This document shows, piece by piece, positions 1 to 7,027 of a stretch of 9,406 bases of DNA (position 1 is its first letter; every line of letters starts with the position of its first letter). Both the position numbers and the translations under genes were made by a program. This DNA is from Lachnospiraceae bacterium (GTDB taxonomy: Bacteria; Bacillota; Clostridia; Lachnospirales; Lachnospiraceae), in contig JAJBTR010000032.1 of NCBI GenBank assembly GCA_020860745.1, positions 1-9,406 on the forward strand. Direction: 5' to 3'. Under the pieces are notes generated by a model. That model searched no databases and had not been told where the DNA came from. It saw only the letters and a list, made by a program, of their open reading frames with translations.

Positions 1-353
1 ATAATGGTGTTATCCCTGATTTCATCATAGGGCAGCGCAGAACCGTCATACATGACGGAGGTAAAGCCCAGCTCCAGCGCCTCTTCCAGATACTCCAGAT
101 GCTCCCCGTGATCCAGATGCACGCACACCGGAACCGCCGCATCCTGAGCGCACTGAAGCATAACTTTTCCGATCACACGGAGCGGCATCATGCTCTCGTG
201 CACCTCCGCATGCATGATAATCACCGGAACATTCAACTCCTCCGCGGATCCGATCACCGCCTGAATACTCTCCAGATTGGGAGTATTAAATGACCCGATT
301 GCTATTTTCTCCTTCTCTGCAATTGTAAGGATTTCTTTTAAATTAACTAACAT
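1..353 (-). CDS. Class II (zinc) fructose/tagatose-bisphosphate aldolase family protein, N-terminal part
   Basis: Only the first 117 codons are present; the gene continues past the left edge. The translated start (MLVNLKEILTIAEKEKIAIG, then SFNTPNLESIQAV) is the typical opening of class II ketose-bisphosphate aldolases. The motif CVHLDHG at residues 77-83 holds the catalytic Asp (D81) and the first zinc-ligand His (H82). The stretch FTSVMYDGSALP at 97-108 is the conserved strand after it. Family members are about 280-310 residues and cleave fructose-, tagatose- or related ketose bisphosphates into dihydroxyacetone phosphate plus an aldehyde in the cytoplasm. The ATG at 351-353 is preceded by AAAGGAAG with 8 nt spacing. 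It is divergent from a PocR-AraC regulator, so control by that protein is plausible (inference). The exact sugar cannot be decided from this fragment. Confidence 0.9.
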   Translation of the reverse strand, partial: MLVNLKEILTIAEKEKIAIGSFNTPNLESIQAVIGSAEELNVPVIIMHAEVHESMMPLRVIGKVMLQCAQDAAVPVCVHLDHGEHLEYLEEALELGFTSVMYDGSALPYDEIRDNTI

Positions 354-390
354 GTCCGTCTCTTCCTTTCGCCAATTTAACTCTGGATAT

Positions 391-419
391 AGTATAAAAG
401 AAAAAGCAGGCAGAACATA
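391..419 (-). promoter_or_regulatory. Candidate promoter for the aldolase gene
   Basis: On the minus strand a -10 element TATACT (391-396) is followed by a run rich in T in the spacer and, 17 bp upstream, a poor -35 TATGTT (414-419). The distance to the start codon leaves a short leader of about 30 nt. The -10 is good but the -35 is weak, which would fit an activator-dependent promoter. For the divergent araC gene the best -10 is TATGAT at 483-488, with no convincing -35. Confidence 0.35.
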
Positions 420-608
420 GTGAAAATCATTTTAAATATTGTAAATTCGTCCAAACTTATTTCATATTTTCCTTCCATGTGCTATGATGAGGAAGGTTAC
501 AAGAGCACACAGCTCGGATAGACAAGATGAAAAATCGCTGCTTTTCGTAACCAACCATACGTTTTTCGGCAATTCGTGATTACCAGTATCCTGTAAAGGA
601 ATAAATTT

Positions 609-1439
609 ATGCGACTTGAATTTGACAGCGGCCAGTTACTTCAGCTGATGAAGGATTTTCACATATTAACCGGCATCCGCATCGTTCTGTTTGACGATGA
701 ATATCAGGAACTGCTCTCCTACCCGGGCAACGACTGCGCATTCTGCCACCGGATGAAGAGCAATCCCTCCGGTCAGAAAAACTGTCGGGAAAGCGATGCG
801 TATTCCTTCCGGAAATGCAATGCCGATCAGCGTCTGATCATTTACCACTGCCATGCGGGATTGATTGAGGCAACCGCCCCGCTGATTGACAATCATATCG
901 TGATCGGATATCTGATGTTCGGTCAGATCTCGGATGCGGAATCAGAAGAAGACCTGGCAGAAATTCTCTCACAGGCTCTGTCTTCGGACCATTCCGTCCG
1001 GATCAATACCCTTTTATCTGACATTCCTCTGAAAACAGACGAACAGATCCAGGCCGCTGCGAAAATTATGGAAGCATGCACTTTTTATGTGATACAGAAT
1101 GAAGCGGTTCTCCTGCGCAGGCAGAATTTCACAAATAATCTGCGTGATTTTCTGACAGAACATCTCTCAGAAAATCTGGATGCGGACACCATTGCTTCCT
1201 GGCTCGGCATCAGCCGGAGCAAGCTGTATATGGCCTGCGATAAATATATCGGGATGGGAATCGCGGAATACGTGCGCAATCTTCGGATGGAAGAGGCGAA
1301 GAATCTTCTGAAAACAACCGATTTATCTGTCACAGAGATTGCCGGGCGTACTGGCTTTGAAGATTACAACTACTTTTCCAGAGTATTCAAAAAAGAGACC
1401 GGGTACTCTGCGAGAGAATACCGCGGTCTTTTTCATTGA
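609..1439 (+). CDS. AraC-family transcriptional regulator with PocR sensor domain
   Basis: A 276-residue one-component regulator. Residues ~5-165 match the PocR sensory domain in layout: a DFHILTGIRIVLFD opening, then conserved cysteines C43, C46, C59, C70 and C81, with the YHCHAG block at 79-84 and a core strand IGYLMFGQ at 99-106. PocR is a proposed PAS-like small-molecule sensor named after the propanediol/cobalamin regulator PocR. Residues ~175-276 form the AraC DNA-binding region with two helix-turn-helix units: IASWLGISRSKLYMACDKY near 195-213 and the family signature VTEIAGRTGFEDYNYFSRVFKKETG at 241-265. The start is supported by AAAGGA at 595-600, 8 nt before ATG. It faces the aldolase gene and precedes a MATE gene by 55 bp; either could be its target. 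The ligand is unknown; the five cysteines could suggest metal or redox input (inference). Confidence 0.92.
   Translation: MRLEFDSGQLLQLMKDFHILTGIRIVLFDDEYQELLSYPGNDCAFCHRMKSNPSGQKNCRESDAYSFRKCNADQRLIIYHCHAGLIEATAPLIDNHIVIGYLMFGQISDAESEEDLAEILSQALSSDHSVRINTLLSDIPLKTDEQIQAAAKIMEACTFYVIQNEAVLLRRQNFTNNLRDFLTEHLSENLDADTIASWLGISRSKLYMACDKYIGMGIAEYVRNLRMEEAKNLLKTTDLSVTEIAGRTGFEDYNYFSRVFKKETGYSAREYRGLFH
1397..1433 (+). terminator. Terminator-like hairpin inside the 3' end of the araC gene
   Basis: Pairing seen by eye: GACCG (1397-1401) with CGGTC (1424-1428); GGTA (1402-1405) with TACC (1419-1422); CTCT (1406-1409) with AGAG (1413-1416) around a GCG loop. Bulges are G1423 and AA 1417-1418. Five T residues (1429-1433) follow directly. 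The stop codon of araC is at 1437-1439, so the structure is wholly coding, yet it has the shape of an intrinsic terminator. It would limit read-through into the MATE gene. Confidence 0.55.
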
Positions 1440-1494
1440 TACTCAGGAAATATTTTATTGTATATCAGAAAAAATCAACAGGAGACAACTTACA

Positions 1495-2858
1495 ATGATG
1501 CTTCACCTATTTTCCGATAAAGAATTTAACCGCAAACTGACCACTCTGGTGCTTCCGATCACGCTGCAGCAGCTCATGCTCGCCGTCGTGAGCGCCTCGG
1601 ACGCCATCATGCTCAATTTTATCTCTCAGGATAAAATGTCCGCCGTATCCCTGGCCACACAGATCACCTTTGTGGAAAATCTGCTTCTGGCAGCCATGAC
1701 AATCGGCTTATCTATGCTCGCCGCGCAGTACTGGGGGAAAAAGACCGGGGAGCGGTGGAGCGGATTTTTGCCTATGTGATGAAAATCACGGTCATCATTT
1801 CATTCCTGTTTGCTGCTGCTGCGTTTTTCTGCCCGAAAATTCTCATGAGCATGCTCACCAACGAGCCGCTGCTCATTGAGGGCGGCGCGGAATACCTGCG
1901 GGTGGTCGCTCCCTCCTACCTGCTGACAGGCATTTCACAGATCTGCCTGTGTATCCTGAAAAACAGCAGCCGGGCAACAAATGCCGGTCTCATCAGTTCC
2001 GTATGCATGGCCGGCAATATTTTGATGAATCTGATTCTGATCCTGGGATTATTCGGCTTCCCCCGCCTCGAGATTACCGGCGCTGCCATTTCCACCGATC
2101 TTGCAAGGGCTGCGGAGGTTCTCTGGTGCGCAGCCGCACTATCAAAAAAGGGTAGCGTCCGACTCCGCATCAAAAATATCCTGCACACTGATAAAATGCT
2201 TTCGCGCGACTTCTGGAAATACACGACACCGGTTCTGGGAAATGAAATCGTGTGGGGTGTGGGCTTTACCATGTATTCCGTAATTATGGGACATCTCGGC
2301 AGCGACGCGGTCGCCGCGAATTCGATCGCGAATATCGTCAAAAATCTGGTCTGCTGTCTATGCCTCGGCATCGGCAGCGGCGGAGGTATCCTGATCGGCA
2401 ACGAGCTCGGCGCCGGAAACCTTCAAAGAGGAAAGGAATATGGCGACTGGCTTTGTATCATATCGGTTCTCGCCGGGATTCTATCCGGAGCGGTGTTGCT
2501 TGCTTTCAGCCCTCTGGTATTGTCGGTGACCGGCTTAAGCGACACGGCAACCGGATACCTGAAATGGATGCTTGTCATCTGCTCCTACTATATGATAGGG
2601 AAATCGGTCAACAGCACCACCGTCGCAGGGATTTTCTGCGCCGGAGGCGACAGCAGGTTCGGTTTTCTCTGCGATACGATTGTCATGTGGTGTGTGACCG
2701 TTCCGCTCGGCCTGATTGCCGCGTTTGCTTTCAAACTGCCTGTCATCGCGGTATACTTCATCGTCAGCCTGGACGAATTCTGCAAGCTTCCCGCGGTATT
2801 TATACATTACCGGAAGTACAAATGGGTGAAAGACCTGACATACAAAGAAAATCCGTAG
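1495..2858 (+). pseudogene. MATE-family efflux transporter, split by a single -1 frameshift
   Basis: MATE antiporters are ~450-residue, 12-helix inner-membrane proteins that expel cationic drugs or metabolites using Na+ or H+. The first piece starts at ATG 1495 (GGAG at 1481-1484, 10 nt spacing) and stops at 1779; it holds helices 1-2 with LVLPITLQQLMLAVVSASDAI and SMLAAQYWGK. The second piece continues in another frame to the TAG at 2856-2858 and holds about ten helices, including SAANSIAN-like DAVAANSIANIVK and GIGSGGGILIGNELGAGN of the second MATE half. Adding one base in the G5A5 run at 1733-1742 joins them as YWGKKDRGAVERIFAYVMK, giving ~454 residues, a normal family length. No other damage is seen, so the lesion is recent, a sequencing error, or a recoding site. 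The second frame has an ATG at 1779-1781 overlapping the first stop (TGATG), so reinitiation could yield a separate C-terminal piece. Substrate unknown. Confidence 0.82.
1733..1743 (+). other. Frameshift site GGGGGAAAAAG in the MATE gene
   Basis: Upstream codons read TGG GGG AAA AAG and then go out of frame to a stop at 1777-1779. Reading -1 from here (AAA AAG then GAC CGG GGA GCG GTG GAG) restores the MATE protein exactly. The six bases AAAAAG resemble the A-rich slippery part of dnaX-type sites, but the full A-AAA-AAG heptamer is not present (it is G-AAA-AAG). A missing G or A in the homopolymer explains it equally well. Confidence 0.75.
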
Positions 2859-2865
2859 CTATTCA

Positions 2866-2899
2866 AGACAGTACTTCGCACTTGCTGCGAAGTGAGTCT
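2866..2899. repeat. Imperfect palindrome between convergent genes
   Basis: ACTTCGCA (2873-2880) pairs perfectly with TGCGAAGT (2886-2893) around a CTTGC loop; an outer AGAC (2866-2869) pairs with GTCT (2896-2899) across a 3x2 internal loop. It lies 8 bp after the MATE stop codon and ~50 bp beyond the DUF1275 stop codon on the other strand. Neither side has a T-run, so it is not a classical intrinsic terminator. It could be a transcript-end stabilising hairpin or a copy of a dispersed palindromic element; only this one full copy is in the window. The remaining bases to 2950 show nothing else convincing. Confidence 0.55.
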
Positions 2900-2950
2900 G
2901 ACGGCATAAATCACACAGGAAAAAGACCTTATGCTTACCGATTTTTTCAT

Positions 2951-3661
2951 TCACGTCAGCTCATATTTCGCGCGATCCCTATGTACATGTTCCTCCACCT
3001 TATGTCCGCCGCGCCGATCCAGCCAGGCAGCGATACCGACCCACACCAGCAGCGGAATGCAGGCATAGATACTCTTCAGCTCCCATGCTCTCATGCAAAA
3101 CCAGCAGTAAACCACTCCCGCATGGAAGCAGAGAAGTGTTCCTCCGAAAAAGCGAAAACGGGCCAGCTGCGCCGGGTCATGGTCACAGAGATATTCCGTC
3201 AGACCGGCAAAACACTGTCTCGTATTATTTGTTGAAAAAACCGTGGCACTGTTGTAGCCGGAAGCATTCGTGTAAGCCAGCCACTGTACGGCCGCTGCAA
3301 AAAACATGGGATAAAGCGCCAGAACCGAATCCGTATCGGCCGGAATCTGCGCCAGTATCAGGCAGGCGATGATATCAACCGCCACAGAAAGATAACGGAA
3401 ATCCCGTTCTTTAAAGTAACGGAAAATCCAGGTGGCAAAGATAATGCCGCTGATATAAACAGCGGCAGCGCCCAGCCGGATGGTAAATTCCTGCCGGGAA
3501 CCACTAAGCCCCGCCACAAAGAGATAAATCAGATTAGCGGTAGCTGAGGAGCCAAAGGTATCGCCCCTGTTTAAAAGCGCATAGACGCCGAAAAAACCGC
3601 CGACCATGGCCATGCTGTGATGCGCAACCGTTGCGCGGTGTTCGTGTTTTATCATGTTCAT
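2951..3661 (-). CDS. DUF1275 (YoaK-type) family membrane protein
   Basis: A 236-residue hydrophobic protein. The opening HHSMAMVGGFFGVYALLNRG followed by TFGSSATANLIYLFVAGLSG (residues ~14-54) is the hallmark start of the DUF1275/YoaK family, where the T-x-N-hxxL pattern is conserved. About six membrane spans can be seen, near residues 16-30, 40-53, 62-82, 90-107, 110-130 and 190-215, with a polar C-terminus. Length is normal for the family. No biochemical function is established for the family, and none is claimed here. Start choice is open: ATG at 3659-3661 has GGAG at 9 nt spacing, while the ATG two codons later (3653-3655) has AGGA 6 nt upstream. It lies 26 bp after the nitroreductase gene and is probably co-transcribed with it. 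Confidence 0.85.
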   Translation of the reverse strand: MNMIKHEHRATVAHHSMAMVGGFFGVYALLNRGDTFGSSATANLIYLFVAGLSGSRQEFTIRLGAAAVYISGIIFATWIFRYFKERDFRYLSVAVDIIACLILAQIPADTDSVLALYPMFFAAAVQWLAYTNASGYNSATVFSTNNTRQCFAGLTEYLCDHDPAQLARFRFFGGTLLCFHAGVVYCWFCMRAWELKSIYACIPLLVWVGIAAWLDRRGGHKVEEHVHRDRAKYELT

Positions 3662-3687
3662 TCCTGTTTTCTCCGATCAGTCCGTTC

Positions 3688-4209
3688 TCACCATTTCTCA
3701 AAATGCACCCGACTCTCTTCATAATCAGGGTGCTCCCCGCTCCTTTCCTCCGCAGGATATCCAAAAGCGATGATAGAATGCGGAATCACTGTCTCCGGCA
3801 GGGAAAACAGTTTTCTCTGATTCTCCACCCTGTCCATTTCCGGCCAGATGCCGAGCCATACAGAACCGATGCCGAGTCCCTCCGCAGCAAGTATCATATT
3901 CTGTCCGGCGATGGCACCGTCAATAACCCAATAATCCTTCGCCGGAGGAAAAGTGCGCTCTAAGTCGCCCAGAATAAGAATCCCCACATCACAACTGCGA
4001 AGTGGTCCAGCCGGCCGGCCGTTGGCATCCGCCATTTTAATCAGGGTATCCCTGCCACGAACTACCAGGAAACTCCAGTCTCTCGTATTAGCACAGGAAG
4101 GACCGGTCATTCCCGCTCTCAGAATCGTGCGTAAGTCCTCTTCTGTAATGTGCTGCTCCGTATATTTACGGATACTTCTTCTTTTTAATACACCGTCTGT
4201 TAATTCCAT
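3688..4209 (-). CDS. Nitroreductase-family FMN-dependent oxidoreductase
   Basis: A 173-residue cytoplasmic flavoprotein of the nitroreductase superfamily. Seen motifs: the N-terminal phosphate/FMN-binding RRSIRKYTEQHI (residues 10-21), the active-site-side PSCANTRDWSFLVVRGRD (37-54), AGQNMILAAEGLGIGSVWLGIWPE (101-124) in the flavin-binding core, and the late FGYPAEE block (149-155) with a C-terminal ESRVHFEKW. Such enzymes use NAD(P)H to reduce nitro groups, quinones or other electrophiles; the natural substrate cannot be told. It is at the short end of the family (170-220 residues). GGGAGAG with 6 nt spacing supports the ATG at 4207-4209. It is the first gene of a two-gene unit with the DUF1275 gene, and follows a promoter at 4304-4333. 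Confidence 0.92.
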   Translation of the reverse strand: MELTDGVLKRRSIRKYTEQHITEEDLRTILRAGMTGPSCANTRDWSFLVVRGRDTLIKMADANGRPAGPLRSCDVGILILGDLERTFPPAKDYWVIDGAIAGQNMILAAEGLGIGSVWLGIWPEMDRVENQRKLFSLPETVIPHSIIAFGYPAEERSGEHPDYEESRVHFEKW

Positions 4210-4303
4210 GTTGCGCTCTCCCGTTCGTATTATTTACTGTCGCCAACGCCGGTTTTTCATAAGCACACACGTGCCGCCAGCGCTGCGCACCGCTCTCTTA
4301 ATC

Positions 4304-4333
4304 ATTATAAACAAAATCAGGCATAAAAAACAA
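4304..4333 (-). promoter_or_regulatory. Promoter of the nitroreductase-DUF1275 unit
   Basis: On the minus strand TTGTTT (4328-4333) is followed after 18 bp by a perfect TATAAT (4304-4309). It leaves a leader of about 88 nt, in which a GC-rich stretch (about 4260-4295) shows only short imperfect pairings and no recognisable riboswitch. The -35 lies within the run of T that trails the liv terminator. Confidence 0.6.
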
Positions 4334-4337
4334 CCCT

Positions 4338-4377
4338 AAAGACCCCTCCGCGGCCGGCAAACCGCAGAGGGGTCTTT
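4338..4377 (-). terminator. Hairpin terminator of the liv operon
   Basis: A 16-bp stem with one C-A mismatch: AAAGACCCCTCCGCGG (4338-4353) against CCGCAGAGGGGTCTTT (4362-4377), loop of 8. Read on the minus strand it lies 60 nt beyond the livM stop and is followed by TTTAGGGTTGTTTTTT, an interrupted T-tract. Read on the plus strand it ends in TTTT, but no plus gene ends here. It separates the liv operon from the nitroreductase gene. Confidence 0.8.
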
Positions 4378-4436
4378 TATAAAGGTATGAATAAGAAACT
4401 TCGCAACTGCTCCATACTTTCACAGTTACAGAATAT

Positions 4437-5399
4437 CTATTCCTTCGGTATACTTCGCCTCGGCGACAGTATCTGGAATCCCGTCTTCTTGTAGATTGTT
4501 CCCATGATTCCGTCCGGCGCCACCAGGATCACCACGATGGCGATGATTCCCAGCACGATATTCGACATACCGGTGAAATTGTACATGATCTGCACGATGA
4601 TAACGTACAGGACGGAGCCCACGATCGGCCCCTCCATCGTCCCCAGTCCACCGATGATGACCGCGAAGGTCATGGCAATGGTCCAGTTGATGGAGAATCC
4701 CGTGGACGGGTTGATGTACGCCGTCTGCATGTACTGCGCGCCGCCGATCAGCCCCATCATGAAGCAGGCGATCATATAGCAGCGGATCTTTGTCTTGTAC
4801 AGCTCCACGCCCATGACTTCCGCCGCGGAAGCGCTGTCGCGGATAGCCATCAGGGCCAGCCCGGTCTTCGTGCGCAGCAGGCAGTACACGATCAGTGTAG
4901 CCAGCACTGCCATCACCAGAGCCGTATAATAGAGCTGCTTATAGCTCATGGAATACACCGTGTTGATGGACCAGTCCTTCGCATAGCCGACAAACTTCCA
5001 GTTTGAGAAGAAGATGTTCAGCGCCTCGGCGATGATCCAGGTACCGATGGCAAAGTACACGCCGCTCATCTTAAAGATGGCGGGCGACACCGCAAGCCCG
5101 AAGAGCATGCAGATCACAGCGCCGATGATGATGGAGAGATAGATATTCACCCCATAGTTCACCGAGAGGATGGTCAGTGTGTAGCCGCCCAGGCCGATGA
5201 AGGCCTGCATGCCAAGGGAAAGCATGCCGGCGTAACCGCCCAGCAGGTTCCACATCTGGCTCATAGCCAGGTACAGGCACATCAGGGTCAGGATATTTAA
5301 AAGGTATGCGCTTCCTGTAAATGGCAGCACCACAAAAAGTACCACAGCCACGACGATCAGTAAAATAAGACTTGATTTTTTCATGTTTTTCATTTTCAT
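4437..5399 (-). CDS. livM: Branched-chain amino acid-type ABC transporter permease LivM
   Basis: A 320-residue inner-membrane permease, the second of two in a HAAT/Liv importer. It has a basic N-terminus (KMKNMKKSS) then ~8-10 hydrophobic spans. Family features include LMCLYLAMSQMWNLLGGYAGMLSLGMQAFIGLGGYT (residues ~37-72), the cytoplasmic coupling region RTKTGLALMAIRDSASAAEVMGVELYKTKIRCYM (~171-205) that contacts the ATPase, and FAVIIGGLGTMEGPIVGSVL near 244-263. The end APDGIMGTIYKK is typical of LivM. Translation may start at 5399 or at the ATG two codons in (5391-5393): AGGGGG lies only 3 nt from the first but 9 nt from the second. It is the last gene of the operon, 9 bp after livH, and is followed by a hairpin terminator. 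Confidence 0.92.
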   Translation of the reverse strand: MKMKNMKKSSLILLIVVAVVLFVVLPFTGSAYLLNILTLMCLYLAMSQMWNLLGGYAGMLSLGMQAFIGLGGYTLTILSVNYGVNIYLSIIIGAVICMLFGLAVSPAIFKMSGVYFAIGTWIIAEALNIFFSNWKFVGYAKDWSINTVYSMSYKQLYYTALVMAVLATLIVYCLLRTKTGLALMAIRDSASAAEVMGVELYKTKIRCYMIACFMMGLIGGAQYMQTAYINPSTGFSINWTIAMTFAVIIGGLGTMEGPIVGSVLYVIIVQIMYNFTGMSNIVLGIIAIVVILVAPDGIMGTIYKKTGFQILSPRRSIPKE

Positions 5400-5408
5400 C
5401 CGCCCCCT

Positions 5409-6275
5409 TTACTTTCTCACCGCCGAAGCTGCAAACAGTCCGTTCGGCCTCAGAGCCAGGATGACCAGCAGCACGATATAAGCCACCAGCATCTGCACGC
5501 CGGACCCGAAGATGTTGCCGCCCACCAGCTGCGCCACACCCAGGAGGATGCCGCCGATCAGGGTGCCGAACAGGGAACCCATGCCGCCGATGACCACCAC
5601 GCCGAAGGCGATGATCAGGTACTGTGTACCCGAGGACGGATAGAATGTGAAAGTGGAGCCTACCAGGGATCCGGCCACCGCCGTGATGCCCATGCAGATC
5701 ACCATGGCCGCCGCGTACGCCAGCTTGGTGTTCACGCCCATCAGCTCCGCCGCCATGACGTCGTCCGAAGTCGCACGGATGGAACGTCCGAAGTTCGTCT
5801 TCTGCATCATCAGGGAAAGCCCGATGATAATCACGCAGGCGATGATGAAGCTGGTCAGGTAGCTGGCGGACACAGACAGGTACTGTGTCGTGATCACGTT
5901 CTTTGACGCCAGCGGGTTGTTGATGATCTGGTTGTCGGCGCTGAATATTTTCAGCATCAGGTTCGACAGGAAGATAGACAGGCCGAACGTCACCAGCAGC
6001 GCCGGCGCGTCGCCCTTGTCCATAACCTGGTTGACCAGGAACTGCTGGATCAGGAAACCGAGGACACACATCACAATCACCGAGATGATGGTGGATACAA
6101 TCAGATTGCATCCCAGCGCGTTCGCCGCCACCATGGTGATGTATGTACCGAGGATCATCAGGTCTCCATGGGCCAGGTTCGTCAGTCCCATGATACCAAA
6201 GACAAGGGACATGCCGATACCGATCATGGAATACAATCCTCCAAGGAGGATTCCCGTAACGATACATTGAATCAT
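5409..6275 (-). CDS. livH: Branched-chain amino acid-type ABC transporter permease LivH
   Basis: A 288-residue hydrophobic permease that pairs with LivM to form the membrane channel of the importer. The N-terminus MIQCIVTGILLGGLYSMIGIGMSLVFGIMGLTNLAHGDLMILGTYI matches the LivH family signature (G-hhYhhhhhGhshhfGhhxhhNhAHGdhhhhG). The coupling helix region MQKTNFGRSIRATSDDVMAAELMGVNTKLAYAAA lies near residues 150-190, and AFGVVVIGGMGSLFGTLIGGILLGV near 230-250. It ends ALRPNGLFA as usual for the family. AAGGAG with 9 nt spacing supports ATG 6273-6275. It starts 20 bp after livF and ends 9 bp before livM, so it is clearly one operon. Confidence 0.93.
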   Translation of the reverse strand: MIQCIVTGILLGGLYSMIGIGMSLVFGIMGLTNLAHGDLMILGTYITMVAANALGCNLIVSTIISVIVMCVLGFLIQQFLVNQVMDKGDAPALLVTFGLSIFLSNLMLKIFSADNQIINNPLASKNVITTQYLSVSASYLTSFIIACVIIIGLSLMMQKTNFGRSIRATSDDVMAAELMGVNTKLAYAAAMVICMGITAVAGSLVGSTFTFYPSSGTQYLIIAFGVVVIGGMGSLFGTLIGGILLGVAQLVGGNIFGSGVQMLVAYIVLLVILALRPNGLFAASAVRK

Positions 6276-6295
6276 TTTATCTCACTCCTTTGTCT

Positions 6296-7027
6296 TTATT
6301 TTTGGGCACCGTGGGCGAAGCTGCCGATACCGAAGTAGGCGTCGTTCACCTCATCCACGTTCAGGTCTTTGGACTTTCCTTCCATCACGATCCTGCCCTC
6401 CAGAACCACATAGGCATAATCCGAGGCCGCCAGAGACTGGTTGACATTCTGCTCTACGATCAGCATGGTCAGTCCGGACTCCGCAATCTCTTTCAGCTTC
6501 TCATAGATGTCTTTGATAACGACCGGCGCCAGCCCCAGGGAAACCTCATCCAGGAGCAGGATCTTCGGCTGGGTCATGATGCCGCGCCCGATGGCGAGCA
6601 TCTGCCGCTGTCCGCCGGAGAGGAACGTGGACATCTGATTTGCTTTCTCCTTCAACACCGGAAACAGATGATATACCGCCTCCAGCCTGCTTTTGCGCTC
6701 GCTCCCCTTTGCCAGGTAAGCGCCCATCAGCAGGTTGTCCTGGACGGTCATACGCTCAAAACAGTGGCTGCCCTCCGGAGCCATGGAAAGGCCGAGCTTC
6801 GCGATCTGGCTGGGCTTTTTCCCGGAAATATCCTGGCCGTCAAAGATGATCTGGCCTTTCGTGGGCTTGTTAAACCCGCAGATCGTGTTCATGATCGTGG
6901 ACTTGCCGGCGCCGTTCGCGCCGATGAGGGATACGATGGTGCCCGGCTCTACGTTTAAGGAAACATCCTGCAGGGCAAGAAAATCCCCGTAATGGGCATC
7001 AATATCTTTTACTTCTAACAGGCTCAT
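6296..7027 (-). CDS. livF: Branched-chain amino acid-type ABC transporter ATPase LivF
   Basis: A 243-residue cytoplasmic nucleotide-binding subunit that pairs with LivG to power import. Motifs: Walker A GANGAGKS (36-43), a Q-loop region with MAPEGSHCFERMTVQDNL (82-99), canonical ABC signature LSGGQRQ (136-142), Walker B ILLLDE (156-161), D-loop SLGLAP, and VEQN at 191-194 where the switch His of most ABC proteins is replaced by Gln; this Gln is usual in LivF. The length is normal, with the short C-terminal extension typical of LivF. Its ATG (7025-7027) overlaps the livG stop by the ATGA arrangement (7024-7027), which implies translational coupling and equal production of the two ATPases. A GGAGGAGGGG stretch lies upstream within livG. 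Confidence 0.95.
   Translation of the reverse strand: MSLLEVKDIDAHYGDFLALQDVSLNVEPGTIVSLIGANGAGKSTIMNTICGFNKPTKGQIIFDGQDISGKKPSQIAKLGLSMAPEGSHCFERMTVQDNLLMGAYLAKGSERKSRLEAVYHLFPVLKEKANQMSTFLSGGQRQMLAIGRGIMTQPKILLLDEVSLGLAPVVIKDIYEKLKEIAESGLTMLIVEQNVNQSLAASDYAYVVLEGRIVMEGKSKDLNVDEVNDAYFGIGSFAHGAQK

Noticed and set aside
421..435. CcpA cre-like site TGAAAATCATTTTAA near the aldolase promoter
   Set aside because: The central CG of the cre consensus is missing, and AT-rich DNA readily yields such partial palindromes.
494..552. Inverted words GGTTAC and GTAACC upstream of the araC gene
   Set aside because: Six-bp arms with a 47-nt gap are expected by chance, and no promoter geometry links them.
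1436..1466. Separate MATE promoter TTGATA-19-TATATC
   Set aside because: The spacer is too long for a standard promoter and the -10 is weak; it was not supported enough to list, though the upstream hairpin would make such a promoter useful.
2904..2934. GCATAA...TTATGC as a terminator for the DUF1275 gene
   Set aside because: Only 6 AT-rich pairs with a 19-nt loop and no T-tract on the relevant strand.
2252..3235. A 327-codon open frame on the plus strand
   Set aside because: It overlaps the MATE gene in another frame and runs into the antisense of the DUF1275 gene. The Arg/His-rich translation has no recognisable domain.
5071..6267. A 398-codon open frame on the minus strand across livH and livM
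   Set aside because: It overlaps two clear permease genes in another frame, and its protein is rich in His, Arg, Gly and Pro with no family likeness: a shadow of GC-biased codons.
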